Shown one piece after another: positions 40,127 to 50,339 of a stretch of DNA of 64,000 bases (the stretch's first letter is position 1; the number at the start of each line of letters is the position of its first letter). Made by a program: the position numbers and the translations under genes. The stretch lies in contig CANRIM010000003.1 of NCBI GenBank assembly GCA_947630695.1, positions 1 through 64,000 of the forward strand. Reading direction: 5' to 3'. Below the pieces are notes generated by a model, which saw only the letters and a program-made list of their open reading frames with translations, was not told where the DNA came from and ran no database searches. Source of the stretch: an uncultured Lachnospiraceae bacterium. GTDB lineage: Bacteria > Bacillota > Clostridia > Lachnospirales > Lachnospiraceae.

Positions 40127-41779
40127 TCAGACATGGAAGCATCCGCCGCCGATAAATTCCCGCAAAATCGAATTGGTAGGCACCGCTTCCGGCTGTATTG
40201 TCACAAAATAATCCAGAAATTTCAACAGCTTCCGGGCCTCACTGTAAGCCGCGTCTTCCGGGTTGACTCCGAACAGAAGCGCTTCCGCATAAGGTTTCAA
40301 CACCGCCAGTTCATAGATCAGTACAGAGTTGAACATAGCGTCCGCTTCCTCCTGATAGGGGAAAATGTTCCGTTCTTCTCCGCGTCTGACAGACGCCCAG
40401 CCTTCCAGCGTTTCCTTTGCGCTGCGCCCGCGGGTCCGGGCATCCCGGATCAGTCTGCGCAGCAGCCGCGCATCCGTCGTCGGAATCCGGTTGTGATCGT
40501 CGATATTCAATACCGTCAGCGCGCTGATGTAAATCTTATATTTGCTTTCCCGCGGCAGTGAACTTGTCAGTTCTTCGTTCAGGCAGTGAATGCCTTCCGC
40601 CACAAGAATATCATTTTCCTGCAGCTGCTCATAACCGCCTTTATATTCCCGCTTTCCGGTAATAAAGTTAAACACCGGCAGCTCCACTTTTTCCCCGGCC
40701 AGCAGCTTCCGGATATCTTCATTGAACTGCTTCGTATCCACGGCCTCCAGCGCTTCGAAATCCAGCTGTCCGTCCGGTCCCGGCTTCATATCCTCCCGGT
40801 TGATGAAATAATTGTCCACAGGAATGGGATGCGGATGCAGTCCCATGGTTTCCAGCTGCACCGAAAGCCGGTGCGAAAAAGTGGTTTTCCCGGAAGAAGA
40901 AGGTCCCGCAATCAACACGATCCTTTTCCCCTTCCTGTAAATATCTTCTGCAATTTCCGCGATTTTCTTTTCCTGCAGCGCCTCCTGTACCAGAATCAGC
41001 CGATTGATATCTTCCCTGGTAATACAGTCGTTGAGATCCGCCGCCGTCCGGATGCCCATGAGCCGGCCCCACTGATTGGTTTCCTGCTGTACCGCAAACA
41101 GCTTTCGGTACGGCACAAAGGGCCGGATTTCCCGCGGATGCTCCGCAGGCGGCATATTTAAAATCAGGCCGCCCTCAAAGGTCTCCAGATCAAAATATTT
41201 CAGATATCCGGTGGATGGCAGCATAGAGCCGTAGCAATAGTCCACATAATCATCGAGCTCGTAAACATTGATCCGGGAACTTCTTCTGTACCGGAACAGG
41301 CGGGCCTTGTCCGACATGTTCCGGCGTTCGAACATAGCGATGGCCTCATCTGTCTGAATACAGTCCTTTTGAATGGGCTGATTGGAAATCACCAGTTCCC
41401 GCATCCGCATTTTCAGTGCCTTCACATAGGTATCGTCCATGGGCTGATCCGCTGTGCAGAACAGTCCGCTGCCGATGGTATGCTCGATAATCAGTTCGGA
41501 AATCCCGAAACGGTTTCGAAGATCGTATGCTGCCTTCAGCATCAGAAAAATCAGCGTCCGCCGATAGGTACGGTTTCCTTCCGCATCCTTTGCGGTAATC
41601 AGCTGCAGTGTGCCGCTTTCCTGCACTTTTCTGGACAGCTCGCGGAAACGTCCTTCTACGCGAACCAGCAGAATATCGTCTGAAAACAGATGCTGATATT
41701 CCCGCGCAATTTCCGCGTAACAGACGTTCTCTCCGTATACCCGGTCTTTTCCGTCGATACGCAGCGTATACTGTTTCAT
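40127..41779 (-). CDS. Nucleoside kinase (TGS and ThrRS-like domains fused to uridine kinase)
   Basis: The 550-residue protein has an N-terminal TGS/ThrRS-second-domain-like region (about 1-250). A P-loop kinase of the phosphoribulokinase/uridine kinase family follows (GPSSSGKTTFSHRL near residue 285, DNYF substrate motif). The C-terminal part carries TTDARLLRRLIRDARTRG. It should phosphorylate uridine or a related nucleoside. The fusion is a recurrent one in Clostridia. AAGGGAG precedes the ATG. It follows trmK in the same direction. Confidence 0.88.
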   Translation of the reverse strand: MKQYTLRIDGKDRVYGENVCYAEIAREYQHLFSDDILLVRVEGRFRELSRKVQESGTLQLITAKDAEGNRTYRRTLIFLMLKAAYDLRNRFGISELIIEHTIGSGLFCTADQPMDDTYVKALKMRMRELVISNQPIQKDCIQTDEAIAMFERRNMSDKARLFRYRRSSRINVYELDDYVDYCYGSMLPSTGYLKYFDLETFEGGLILNMPPAEHPREIRPFVPYRKLFAVQQETNQWGRLMGIRTAADLNDCITREDINRLILVQEALQEKKIAEIAEDIYRKGKRIVLIAGPSSSGKTTFSHRLSVQLETMGLHPHPIPVDNYFINREDMKPGPDGQLDFEALEAVDTKQFNEDIRKLLAGEKVELPVFNFITGKREYKGGYEQLQENDILVAEGIHCLNEELTSSLPRESKYKIYISALTVLNIDDHNRIPTTDARLLRRLIRDARTRGRSAKETLEGWASVRRGEERNIFPYQEEADAMFNSVLIYELAVLKPYAEALLFGVNPEDAAYSEARKLLKFLDYFVTIQPEAVPTNSILREFIGGGCFHV

Positions 41780-41797
41780 TTTTTCCGCTCCCTTCTT

Positions 41798-42484
41798 TTA
41801 TCCGAGCAGATCAATGGCGTTTGAAATCAAAAGCCCTGTTTCATTCAATTCCTTTGCCCGGGCGGCGGCTTTTTCACTGTCCGTATCCTTCAGGCCCTCC
41901 AGCAGCACCAGCAGCGTCTGCATTTCCTTTTCCAGAAACTCCTTCAGCACCGCGTCCCGCCTTACAAGCAGAATGGGGCCAAAAGCCGCGGAAAGGGGGT
42001 CTGCCTCATAAGGGCTGCCCGGCTTACACTGCAGGATGGTGTAATATTTTTCATTCTCGCACAGCATTCGTTCATCCGTGATGACCAGTCCCCGCCGGGC
42101 CAGATACCTGCGAAACTCCGCCAGCTCCGACTGGGGCTGGAAAATCCATTCCTTCACGCCGTCCAAAGCATCCCAGCCGTCCAGAATCTTCGTCATCAGC
42201 CGGCCGCCCATGCCGGAGATCAGTACCGTATCCGTTTCTTCGGGCTTCAGATTTTTAAGTCCGTCCGACAATCTGGTTTCTATGTAATCTTCCAGTCCCG
42301 CCACCGCAATATTGTCTTTGGCGTGCTGCAGCGGTCCTTCCTTCACATCCATCGCTATGGCATGGGGCACGATCCGTTTCTGCACCAGCGCAATGGGCAA
42401 AAGTGCGTGATCCGTGCCGATGTCCGCCAGCCTGTTTCCTTTTGTCACCATGCCACAAAGCATTTCCAGTCGTTTTGAAACCAT
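41798..42484 (-). CDS. trmK: tRNA (adenine22-N1)-methyltransferase TrmK
   Basis: The 228-residue Rossmann-fold methyltransferase begins with RLEMLCGMVTKG and has the SAM loop ADIGTDHALLPI, an acidic AMDV motif, and the family-specific LISGMGGRLM, followed by a small helical C-terminal domain. It methylates N1 of A22 in tRNA. It follows rpoD by 5 bases, as in other Firmicutes. Confidence 0.92.
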   Translation of the reverse strand: MVSKRLEMLCGMVTKGNRLADIGTDHALLPIALVQKRIVPHAIAMDVKEGPLQHAKDNIAVAGLEDYIETRLSDGLKNLKPEETDTVLISGMGGRLMTKILDGWDALDGVKEWIFQPQSELAEFRRYLARRGLVITDERMLCENEKYYTILQCKPGSPYEADPLSAAFGPILLVRRDAVLKEFLEKEMQTLLVLLEGLKDTDSEKAAARAKELNETGLLISNAIDLLG

Positions 42485-42489
42485 ATTGA

Positions 42490-43605
42490 CTACTCCAGAT
42501 AATCCTTTAATTTTCTGCTCCGGCTCGGATGCCGCAGCTTGCGCAGCGCCTTGGCTTCAATCTGCCGGATCCGCTCTCTTGTTACCTTAAATTCTTTTCC
42601 GACCTCTTCCAGTGTCCGCGCCCGGCCGTCATTTAATCCGAACCGCAGTACCAGTACCTTTTTCTCCCTGTCTGTCAGCGTATCCAGTACCTCCACCAGC
42701 TGCTCTTTTAACAGCGTAAAGGCAGCCGCATCCGCCGGGATGGGCACATTGTCGTCCTGTATGAAATCTCCGAGATGGGAATCTTCTTCTTCGCCGATGG
42801 GCGTTTCCAGAGAAACCGGCTCCTGGGAAATTTTTACGATCTCCCGCACCCGTTCTTCCGGGATACCCATTTCCTTTGCAATCTCCTCCGGCGTCGGCTC
42901 CCGGCCCAGTTCCTGCAGCAGCTGTCTCGATACCCGGATCAGCTTGTTGATGGTCTCCACCATGTGCACCGGAATCCGGATCGTCCTTGCCTGATCTGCA
43001 ATGGCTCTGGTAATTGCCTGACGAATCCACCATGTAGCATAGGTACTGAATTTATAGCCTTTTCGATAGTCAAATTTTTCCACTGCCTTGATCAGTCCCA
43101 GATTGCCTTCCTGAATCAGATCGAGGAAAAGCATACCTCTGCCCACGTACCGTTTTGCAATGGAAACCACCAGACGCAGATTGGCCTCCGCCAGCCGTTT
43201 TTTCGCCTCTTCGTCCCCTGCTTCCATCCGTTTTGCCAGATCGATTTCCTCTTCGGCTGTCAAAAGCGGTACCTTGCCGATCTCTTTCAGGTACATGCGC
43301 ACGGGATCCTCGATACTGACGCCTTCCGGAACGGACAAATCAATCTTTTCGATATCCTCGTCTTCCTCTTCATCGCCGATCAAAAGCAGCGACTCATCGT
43401 TTGGTTCCTCCGTATCGCTGATGCGCAGCACATCCACGCTGTTCTGCTCCAGATAATCCAGAATCGCTTCCATCTGATTCGCATCCAGCGGCATATCCTT
43501 GAAGAAATCATTGATCTCGTGATATTCCAGGATATTTTTCTTCTTCTTGGCCATTTTCAGAAGTTCTTTCATTTTTTCAGCCATTTTTGCCATGTTTTCG
43601 TCCAT
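42490..43605 (-). CDS. rpoD: Primary sigma factor RpoD (SigA)
   Basis: The 371-residue protein has a region 1.1 (about 1-85), region 2 ([34 protein letters not shown]), region 3 ([17 protein letters not shown]) and region 4 ([37 protein letters not shown]). Length is typical of clostridial SigA. It lies directly after dnaG, forming the dgt-dnaG-rpoD-trmK block. Confidence 0.97.
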   Translation of the reverse strand: MDENMAKMAEKMKELLKMAKKKKNILEYHEINDFFKDMPLDANQMEAILDYLEQNSVDVLRISDTEEPNDESLLLIGDEEEDEDIEKIDLSVPEGVSIEDPVRMYLKEIGKVPLLTAEEEIDLAKRMEAGDEEAKKRLAEANLRLVVSIAKRYVGRGMLFLDLIQEGNLGLIKAVEKFDYRKGYKFSTYATWWIRQAITRAIADQARTIRIPVHMVETINKLIRVSRQLLQELGREPTPEEIAKEMGIPEERVREIVKISQEPVSLETPIGEEEDSHLGDFIQDDNVPIPADAAAFTLLKEQLVEVLDTLTDREKKVLVLRFGLNDGRARTLEEVGKEFKVTRERIRQIEAKALRKLRHPSRSRKLKDYLE

Positions 43606-43632
43606 TATTTGCCATCCTCCGGTTGTTATCTG

Positions 43633-45417
43633 CTAGCTTTCCCATTCGTCTGGGGAAATATGCAGATTTCTGATTTTCTCCAGTTCCTGTTTTCTTTGAA
43701 TAAACTTTTGCATCTGCGCCATATCCGCCGGGTCAAGATGCGCCTTCATATCTTCCAGCGCAAAGGCCCGGATCTTGTAGATCAGTTCGGAGATGATTTC
43801 CGCCTTTTTTTCCTCCGACGGCGGCGCCTGCAGCTGCGTATTGAATATTTTGGCCAGTTCCCGCTGATCCGCTTCCTCCTGATACCGGCTGATAATCGCC
43901 GCAGGAGAAACGTTACCGCTTTCCAGCTGCGCAAACAGCACCTGGGCCACATCCCGGTAAAGACCCTCGGAAAAATCCTCGTACCCCAGATATTTTCGAA
44001 TGACCCGGAATCGTTTCGGATCCTCGCTCAGCCAGGTCAGCATCAGACGCTGTGCCTTTCGTTTTCCCTTGTCTTCTGTTTTCTTTGCGTCTTCGGCAGA
44101 CGGCACCCGCCGGACTTTGGGTTCACCGCCCTGAGCTATGCCCGCGCCGGTAACAAACCCTGCCAGTTCCCGGTAACTGATCTGCAGCATCTGCGCCGCT
44201 GCCTGTGTGTAGGTTTTCCGTTCCAGTGCCGTCGGAAAACCCAGCAGTTTGTTTGCAACTTCCCTATAGTATGCCGTCGCCTGTGCCGGCGCCTGCATAT
44301 CATACTTTTTCTGCATCGTCCGGATTTCAAACAGAAAACTGTCCTCCGCCGTATCGATCCGCTGCTGCAGCCCTTCCGGGCCAATGGCTTTGACCAGCTC
44401 GTCCGGGTCCTTATAGGGTGTCAGGTCCACCACCTTCACGGCCAGTCCCGCCTCCTGCAGAATCGGTATGGCCCGCAGCGCCGCCTTGACCCCTGCCGTA
44501 TCGCTGTCATACAACAGCAGTACCTCACCGGTATAGCGTTTCAGCAGGCTGGCGTGTCCCTGGGTCAGGGAAGTGCCAAGGGATGCCACGGCGTTGGAAA
44601 ATCCTGCCTGATGCATCGATATGACGTCCATATACCCCTCGCAGAGCAGGAAATATCCCGCCCGGGAACTCCTTGCAATATGCAGTCCGTACAGATTGCG
44701 GCTCTTATCAAAAATCGGCGACTCCGGTGAGTTCAGATATTTCGGCTTCGCATCGCCCATGACCCGGCCGCCGAAACCGATCACCTTTCCGCTCTGGTTC
44801 ATAATCGGAAACATCACCCGGTTCCAGAAACGGTCATGGGGTCCCCGCTTTTCATCGTAAACCACCAGTCCCGCTGTCTCCAGCTGCTGATCCGTATAGG
44901 ATTTCTGCTTCAGATACGCGTAAAGGCCGCCGCTTTTGCCGCTGGCCCCCAGTCCGAAGTTCCGCATGGTTTCCGCAGAAAGTCCCCGATCCGTCAGATA
45001 CTGCATCGCCTGCGCGCCTTTCGGGCTCCGCAGATATGCGTAATAATATTTCGCCGCTTCTTTTTCAATTTCAAGCAGGGTATTTCGTTCGTCGGCCCTG
45101 CGCCGTTCCTGGGCGCTGCGGTTTTCCTCCGGCAGCGTGATGCCGGCGCGGTCCGCCAGCATCTTCAACGCTTCGGTAAAGGAAGCATTTTCATATTCCA
45201 TCAAAAACGTAAAAACATTGCCGCCGGCGCCGCAGCCGAAACAGTAATACATCTGTTTCTGCCCGGAAACCGAAAAAGAACCTGTTTTTTCATTGTGAAA
45301 CGGGCACAGGCCGAAATAGGAATTTCCCTTTCTTTTCAGACGCACATAGGAACCGATCACATCCACGATATCCACCGAACTGCGCACCTGTTCCACGATG
45401 TCATCTGCGTAATACAT
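43633..45417 (-). CDS. dnaG: DNA primase DnaG
   Basis: The 594-residue primase has the N-terminal CHC2 zinc finger (CPFHNEKTGSF...YYCFGCGAGG), the catalytic TOPRIM centre (LCEGYMDVIS, LLLYDSDTAG) and a C-terminal helicase-binding domain. It makes RNA primers at the fork. It lies between dgt and rpoD. Confidence 0.97.
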   Translation of the reverse strand: MYYADDIVEQVRSSVDIVDVIGSYVRLKRKGNSYFGLCPFHNEKTGSFSVSGQKQMYYCFGCGAGGNVFTFLMEYENASFTEALKMLADRAGITLPEENRSAQERRRADERNTLLEIEKEAAKYYYAYLRSPKGAQAMQYLTDRGLSAETMRNFGLGASGKSGGLYAYLKQKSYTDQQLETAGLVVYDEKRGPHDRFWNRVMFPIMNQSGKVIGFGGRVMGDAKPKYLNSPESPIFDKSRNLYGLHIARSSRAGYFLLCEGYMDVISMHQAGFSNAVASLGTSLTQGHASLLKRYTGEVLLLYDSDTAGVKAALRAIPILQEAGLAVKVVDLTPYKDPDELVKAIGPEGLQQRIDTAEDSFLFEIRTMQKKYDMQAPAQATAYYREVANKLLGFPTALERKTYTQAAAQMLQISYRELAGFVTGAGIAQGGEPKVRRVPSAEDAKKTEDKGKRKAQRLMLTWLSEDPKRFRVIRKYLGYEDFSEGLYRDVAQVLFAQLESGNVSPAAIISRYQEEADQRELAKIFNTQLQAPPSEEKKAEIISELIYKIRAFALEDMKAHLDPADMAQMQKFIQRKQELEKIRNLHISPDEWES

Positions 45418-45442
45418 AAGCTACCTCTTTTTCACATGATCC

Positions 45443-46450
45443 TCAGACACTCCAAGGACACGGAACAAACAGCTCCGTAAATTTTGTAATCGCATACGAA
45501 TCCGTCATGCCCGATACATAGTCGATCACAGCCCGTTCATGCGTTTCTCCCCGTGTGTCCGCAAGCGCACGGTTCCATTCCGGAATCTCATCCGGATGTT
45601 CCATGTAATATTCCACCAGTCTGCGCAGGAGATTCTGCGCTTTCTGTTCCTCTTTCTTCGCCTCCGGATTCCGGTAAACATACTCAAACATATATTTCCG
45701 CAGTCCCAGCAGCGCTTCTTCTTTGTCTTTGGAAAGACAGATTTTGGGCTTGTCCATGCTGTTGGAAACGATATCGTGAATCAGGTGATCCAGCCGTTCC
45801 CGCTGACTGTTCCCCAGTATCCTGGTAAACTGCGCCGGAATATCCGACTCTTTCAGCACCTTTGCCCGAATAGCGTCGTCAATATCGTGATTGACATAGG
45901 CGATTTTATCCGAAAGCCGCACCACCTGTCCTTCCAGCGTGGCGGGACTTCCGCTCATCTGATGATTTAAAATACCGTCCCGGACTTCTCTGGTCAGATT
46001 GAGTCCCTTGCCTTCATTTTCAAGGACTTCCACAATACGCAGGCTTTGCTGGTGATGGGAAAACCCGAAGCCGGAAATTTCCCTGAGCACCGCTTCTCCA
46101 CTGTGACCGAAGGGCGTATGCCCCAGATCATGTCCCAGCGCTATGGCCTCCGTCAGATCTTCGTTCAGCCGCAGGGCCTTTGCAATGGTCCGCGCCGTCT
46201 GGGATACTTCCAGCGTATGGGTCATCCGGGTCCGGTAATGATCTCCGCTGGCGTTTAAGAATACCTGTGTTTTCTGTTTCAGTCTGCGAAATGATTTGCT
46301 GTGCAGAATCCGATCCCGGTCTCTCTGATACACCGGACGGATATCACAGGGCGGTTCTTTCCGGTCCCTTCCCTCGGAGTGATCCGAAAATGCCGCGTAG
46401 GGAGACAGAATCTCGTGTTCCCGCTGTTCAATCATTTCTCTGATCAGCAT
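45443..46450 (-). CDS. dgt: HD-domain dGTP triphosphohydrolase-like protein
   Basis: The 335-residue protein has the metal-binding HD signature (RMTHTLEVSQTARTIAKAL, GHDLGHTPFGHSGE, and a later YVNHDIDDAIR). The family N-terminal QRDRDRILHSKSFRRLKQKTQV segment is present. It hydrolyses dGTP or other dNTPs to deoxynucleoside and triphosphate. The ATG at 46450 has AAAGGAG upstream, better than a frame extended by 16 codons. It is the first gene of the dnaG-rpoD block. Confidence 0.92.
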   Translation of the reverse strand: MLIREMIEQREHEILSPYAAFSDHSEGRDRKEPPCDIRPVYQRDRDRILHSKSFRRLKQKTQVFLNASGDHYRTRMTHTLEVSQTARTIAKALRLNEDLTEAIALGHDLGHTPFGHSGEAVLREISGFGFSHHQQSLRIVEVLENEGKGLNLTREVRDGILNHQMSGSPATLEGQVVRLSDKIAYVNHDIDDAIRAKVLKESDIPAQFTRILGNSQRERLDHLIHDIVSNSMDKPKICLSKDKEEALLGLRKYMFEYVYRNPEAKKEEQKAQNLLRRLVEYYMEHPDEIPEWNRALADTRGETHERAVIDYVSGMTDSYAITKFTELFVPCPWSV

Positions 46451-46530
46451 AAAAGGCTCCTTTCTCGCCAAAATTCTCTCTATACAATCTATATTCAAGA
46501 GATTTTTTCATTTTACTTTTTTTCATACAG

Positions 46531-46564
46531 AAAAAAGACAGCCGGCATCTTTCCGGCTGTCTTT
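46531..46564 (-). terminator. Terminator of the NCS2 permease gene
   Basis: A 12-bp perfect stem (AAAGACAGCCGG at 46534-46545 with 46553-46564) is followed by T-rich sequence on the minus strand, about 30 bases past the permease stop. Confidence 0.85.
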
Positions 46565-46592
46565 GTATGCATTTGTGTGGTTGTCCTGCAGA

Positions 46593-47978
46593 CTATTTTT
46601 CAGCGTCTGCCTTCTTTTTGTCCGATGGGCCTAAGATCAGGTTGACAATGATACCCAGAATCAGCGCCGTGGCCACCGCCGTCAGCGTAACCTTGCCGAA
46701 GGTCAGCGTCAGGCCGCCGATACCGGCGATCAGGATCGCACTGACGACAAAGAGATTTCTGTCTTCATTCAGATCCACCTTCTGTACCATTTTCAGACCA
46801 CTGACTGCGATAAATCCGTACAGTGCCATACATACGCCGCCCATGACACAGGAAGGAATGGAATTTAAGAAGGCAATGACCGGAGAAAGGAAGGAAACTA
46901 CAATGGCAAGGCAAGCCGTCGCAATAATCGTCACAACGGAAGCGTTTCTTGTGATCGCCACACAGGCCACCGATTCTCCGTATGTAGTATTCGGACATCC
47001 GCCGAAAGCCGCGCCCACGATGGAGCCGACGCCGTCGCCCAGCAGGGTTCTGTGCAGACCCGGCTGATCCAGCAGGTCCCGCTCAATAATATAGGAAATA
47101 TTTTTATGATCCGCAATGTGCTCCGCAAATACCACGAATGCCACCGGAATATACGCAACCGCCACCGTTCCGATATAGGAAGCGTCGATATCCGTAACGC
47201 CTTTGATTGCCTTGACAAAGGTGAAACTCGGCGCGGCAATGAAAGTGCTCGCGGTAACGCCGCCGTCAAACAGCGCGGTAATCGGGCTGAAATCGATGAT
47301 CTTCAGCGCATCGACGCCTGCCGCATAACCGATGCCCGTCAGTACCGCTGCCAGTGCATAGCCTGCCAGAATACCGATAATGAACGGAATCAGTTTTACC
47401 ATCTTTTTACCATAGGTGGAACAGATGGTAACTACAACCAGCGTCACCAGGCCGCAGAAAACCGCAATCAGAGGAGAGCCGCCTTCGATATCCGGCGTCT
47501 GCAGATCGCCGATGGCGCTGCCCGCCAGAGAAAGACCGATGATGGCTACCGTAGGTCCGATGACCACGGCGGGCATCAGTTTATTGATCCATGCCACACC
47601 GGCATATTTTACGATCAATGCAATGACTACATAGACCAGGCCGGCAAAAATCGCACCGATGATCAGTCCCGCATACCCTGCCTGGGCCGATACCGCACCG
47701 GCAAACGCTGCCGCCATGGATCCCAGAAAAGCGAAGGAAGAACCTAAGAACACCGGGCTTTTTGCTTTTGTAAACAATACGTATACCAGTGTTCCGACGC
47801 CTGCGCCGAACAGTGCCGCCGCAATGCTCATGGCGTCGCTGCCTTCCAGGCCCGCGTTTCCGTTGGTAATTATCGGCACCGCAATGGTGGCCGCCATGAT
47901 TGCCAGCAGCTGCTGGATTGCGAAGACCAGAATCTGACCGGGTTTCGGTCTGTCTTCCACATCGTAGATCATTTTCAT
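46593..47978 (-). CDS. NCS2 family nucleobase permease (uracil permease type)
   Basis: The 461-residue transporter has about 14 hydrophobic helices. NCS2 family motifs are present: MPAVVIGPTVAIIGLSLA in the middle, VFAEHIADHKN (uracil-type His/Glu motif), and GGCPNTTYGESVA, which favours uracil over purine specificity. It imports nucleobase with a proton. It is a single-gene unit between two terminators, with a leader terminator upstream that may control its expression. Confidence 0.88.
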   Translation of the reverse strand: MKMIYDVEDRPKPGQILVFAIQQLLAIMAATIAVPIITNGNAGLEGSDAMSIAAALFGAGVGTLVYVLFTKAKSPVFLGSSFAFLGSMAAAFAGAVSAQAGYAGLIIGAIFAGLVYVVIALIVKYAGVAWINKLMPAVVIGPTVAIIGLSLAGSAIGDLQTPDIEGGSPLIAVFCGLVTLVVVTICSTYGKKMVKLIPFIIGILAGYALAAVLTGIGYAAGVDALKIIDFSPITALFDGGVTASTFIAAPSFTFVKAIKGVTDIDASYIGTVAVAYIPVAFVVFAEHIADHKNISYIIERDLLDQPGLHRTLLGDGVGSIVGAAFGGCPNTTYGESVACVAITRNASVVTIIATACLAIVVSFLSPVIAFLNSIPSCVMGGVCMALYGFIAVSGLKMVQKVDLNEDRNLFVVSAILIAGIGGLTLTFGKVTLTAVATALILGIIVNLILGPSDKKKADAEK

Positions 47979-48007
47979 TTTTTTATTCCCTCCTCATTAC
48001 TATGATG

Positions 48008-48039
48008 AAAAAAGACACTGTGCAGCAAGGCACAGCGTC
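48008..48039 (-). terminator. Attenuator-like terminator in the permease leader
   Basis: GACACTGTGC and its near-perfect partner (48014-48023 with 48030-48039, one G-T pair) have a 6-base loop. They are followed by six T on the minus strand, 30 bases upstream of the permease start. It lies downstream of the predicted promoter, so readthrough must be regulated or partial. Confidence 0.75.
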
Positions 48040-48114
48040 ATCGTATCAATCCATATCCATCCGTACCTTGCCGGCCACTTTGTGCCGAACTTAAAGGAAC
48101 CCTTAATTGGACAC

Positions 48115-48143
48115 ATTTTACCATATTTCACCCATGCTGTAAA
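48115..48143 (-). promoter_or_regulatory. Promoter of the permease gene
   Basis: TTTACA (48143-48138) and TAAAAT (48120-48115) on the minus strand are 17 bases apart. The leader of about 130 bases ends in an intrinsic terminator. Its early part contains a TTTAA...GGCAAGG arrangement faintly like a PyrR-binding loop. Confidence 0.6.
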
Positions 48144-48181
48144 GAAAAAATATCCTGTCCGAACCGGCTTTTTACGAATGC

Positions 48182-48215
48182 AAAAAGGGTACGGTTTTTT
48201 CAAACCATACCCTTT
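48182..48215 (-). terminator. Terminator of groESL
   Basis: A 14-bp near-perfect stem (48184-48197 with 48202-48215, core AAAGGGTA) is followed by a T-run on the minus strand, about 70 bases past groEL. Confidence 0.85.
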
Positions 48216-48286
48216 GATCTGTTTTTGCAATATTATAATAATGCCTGCGGATGGTTCCGCGCTTCCTGCCTTTTCCTCCGGCACGA

Positions 48287-50242
<1,956 letters not shown>

Positions 50243-50281
50243 TCATGCAGGATAATTGGTTCCTGCACGATTGTTACAGTT

Positions 50282-50309
50282 ATAATAGCACATTTATTAG
50301 CATTGTCAA
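50282..50309 (-). promoter_or_regulatory. groESL promoter
   Basis: On the minus strand TTGACA (50309-50304) and TATTAT (50287-50282) are 16 bases apart. The -35 is inside the CIRCE element. Confidence 0.65.
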
Positions 50310-50323
50310 GAGGTGAGTGCTAA
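50297..50323. promoter_or_regulatory. CIRCE element (HrcA operator)
   Basis: On the minus strand TTAGCACTC and CAATGCTAA are separated by nine bases. The left arm is perfect; the right differs from GAGTGCTAA at two positions. Location at the groESL promoter confirms the call. Confidence 0.88.
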
Positions 50324-50339
50324 TTTTTTTAAACATTTC

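Noticed and set aside
42775..44730. 651-codon plus-strand frame opposite rpoD and dnaG
   Set aside because: It spans two conserved genes on the other strand, so it is a shadow frame produced by their codon bias; no ribosome site or motif.
48000..48284. Minus-strand frame of 94 codons before the permease
   Set aside because: It covers the groESL terminator, the permease promoter and the leader terminator, and has no ribosome site.
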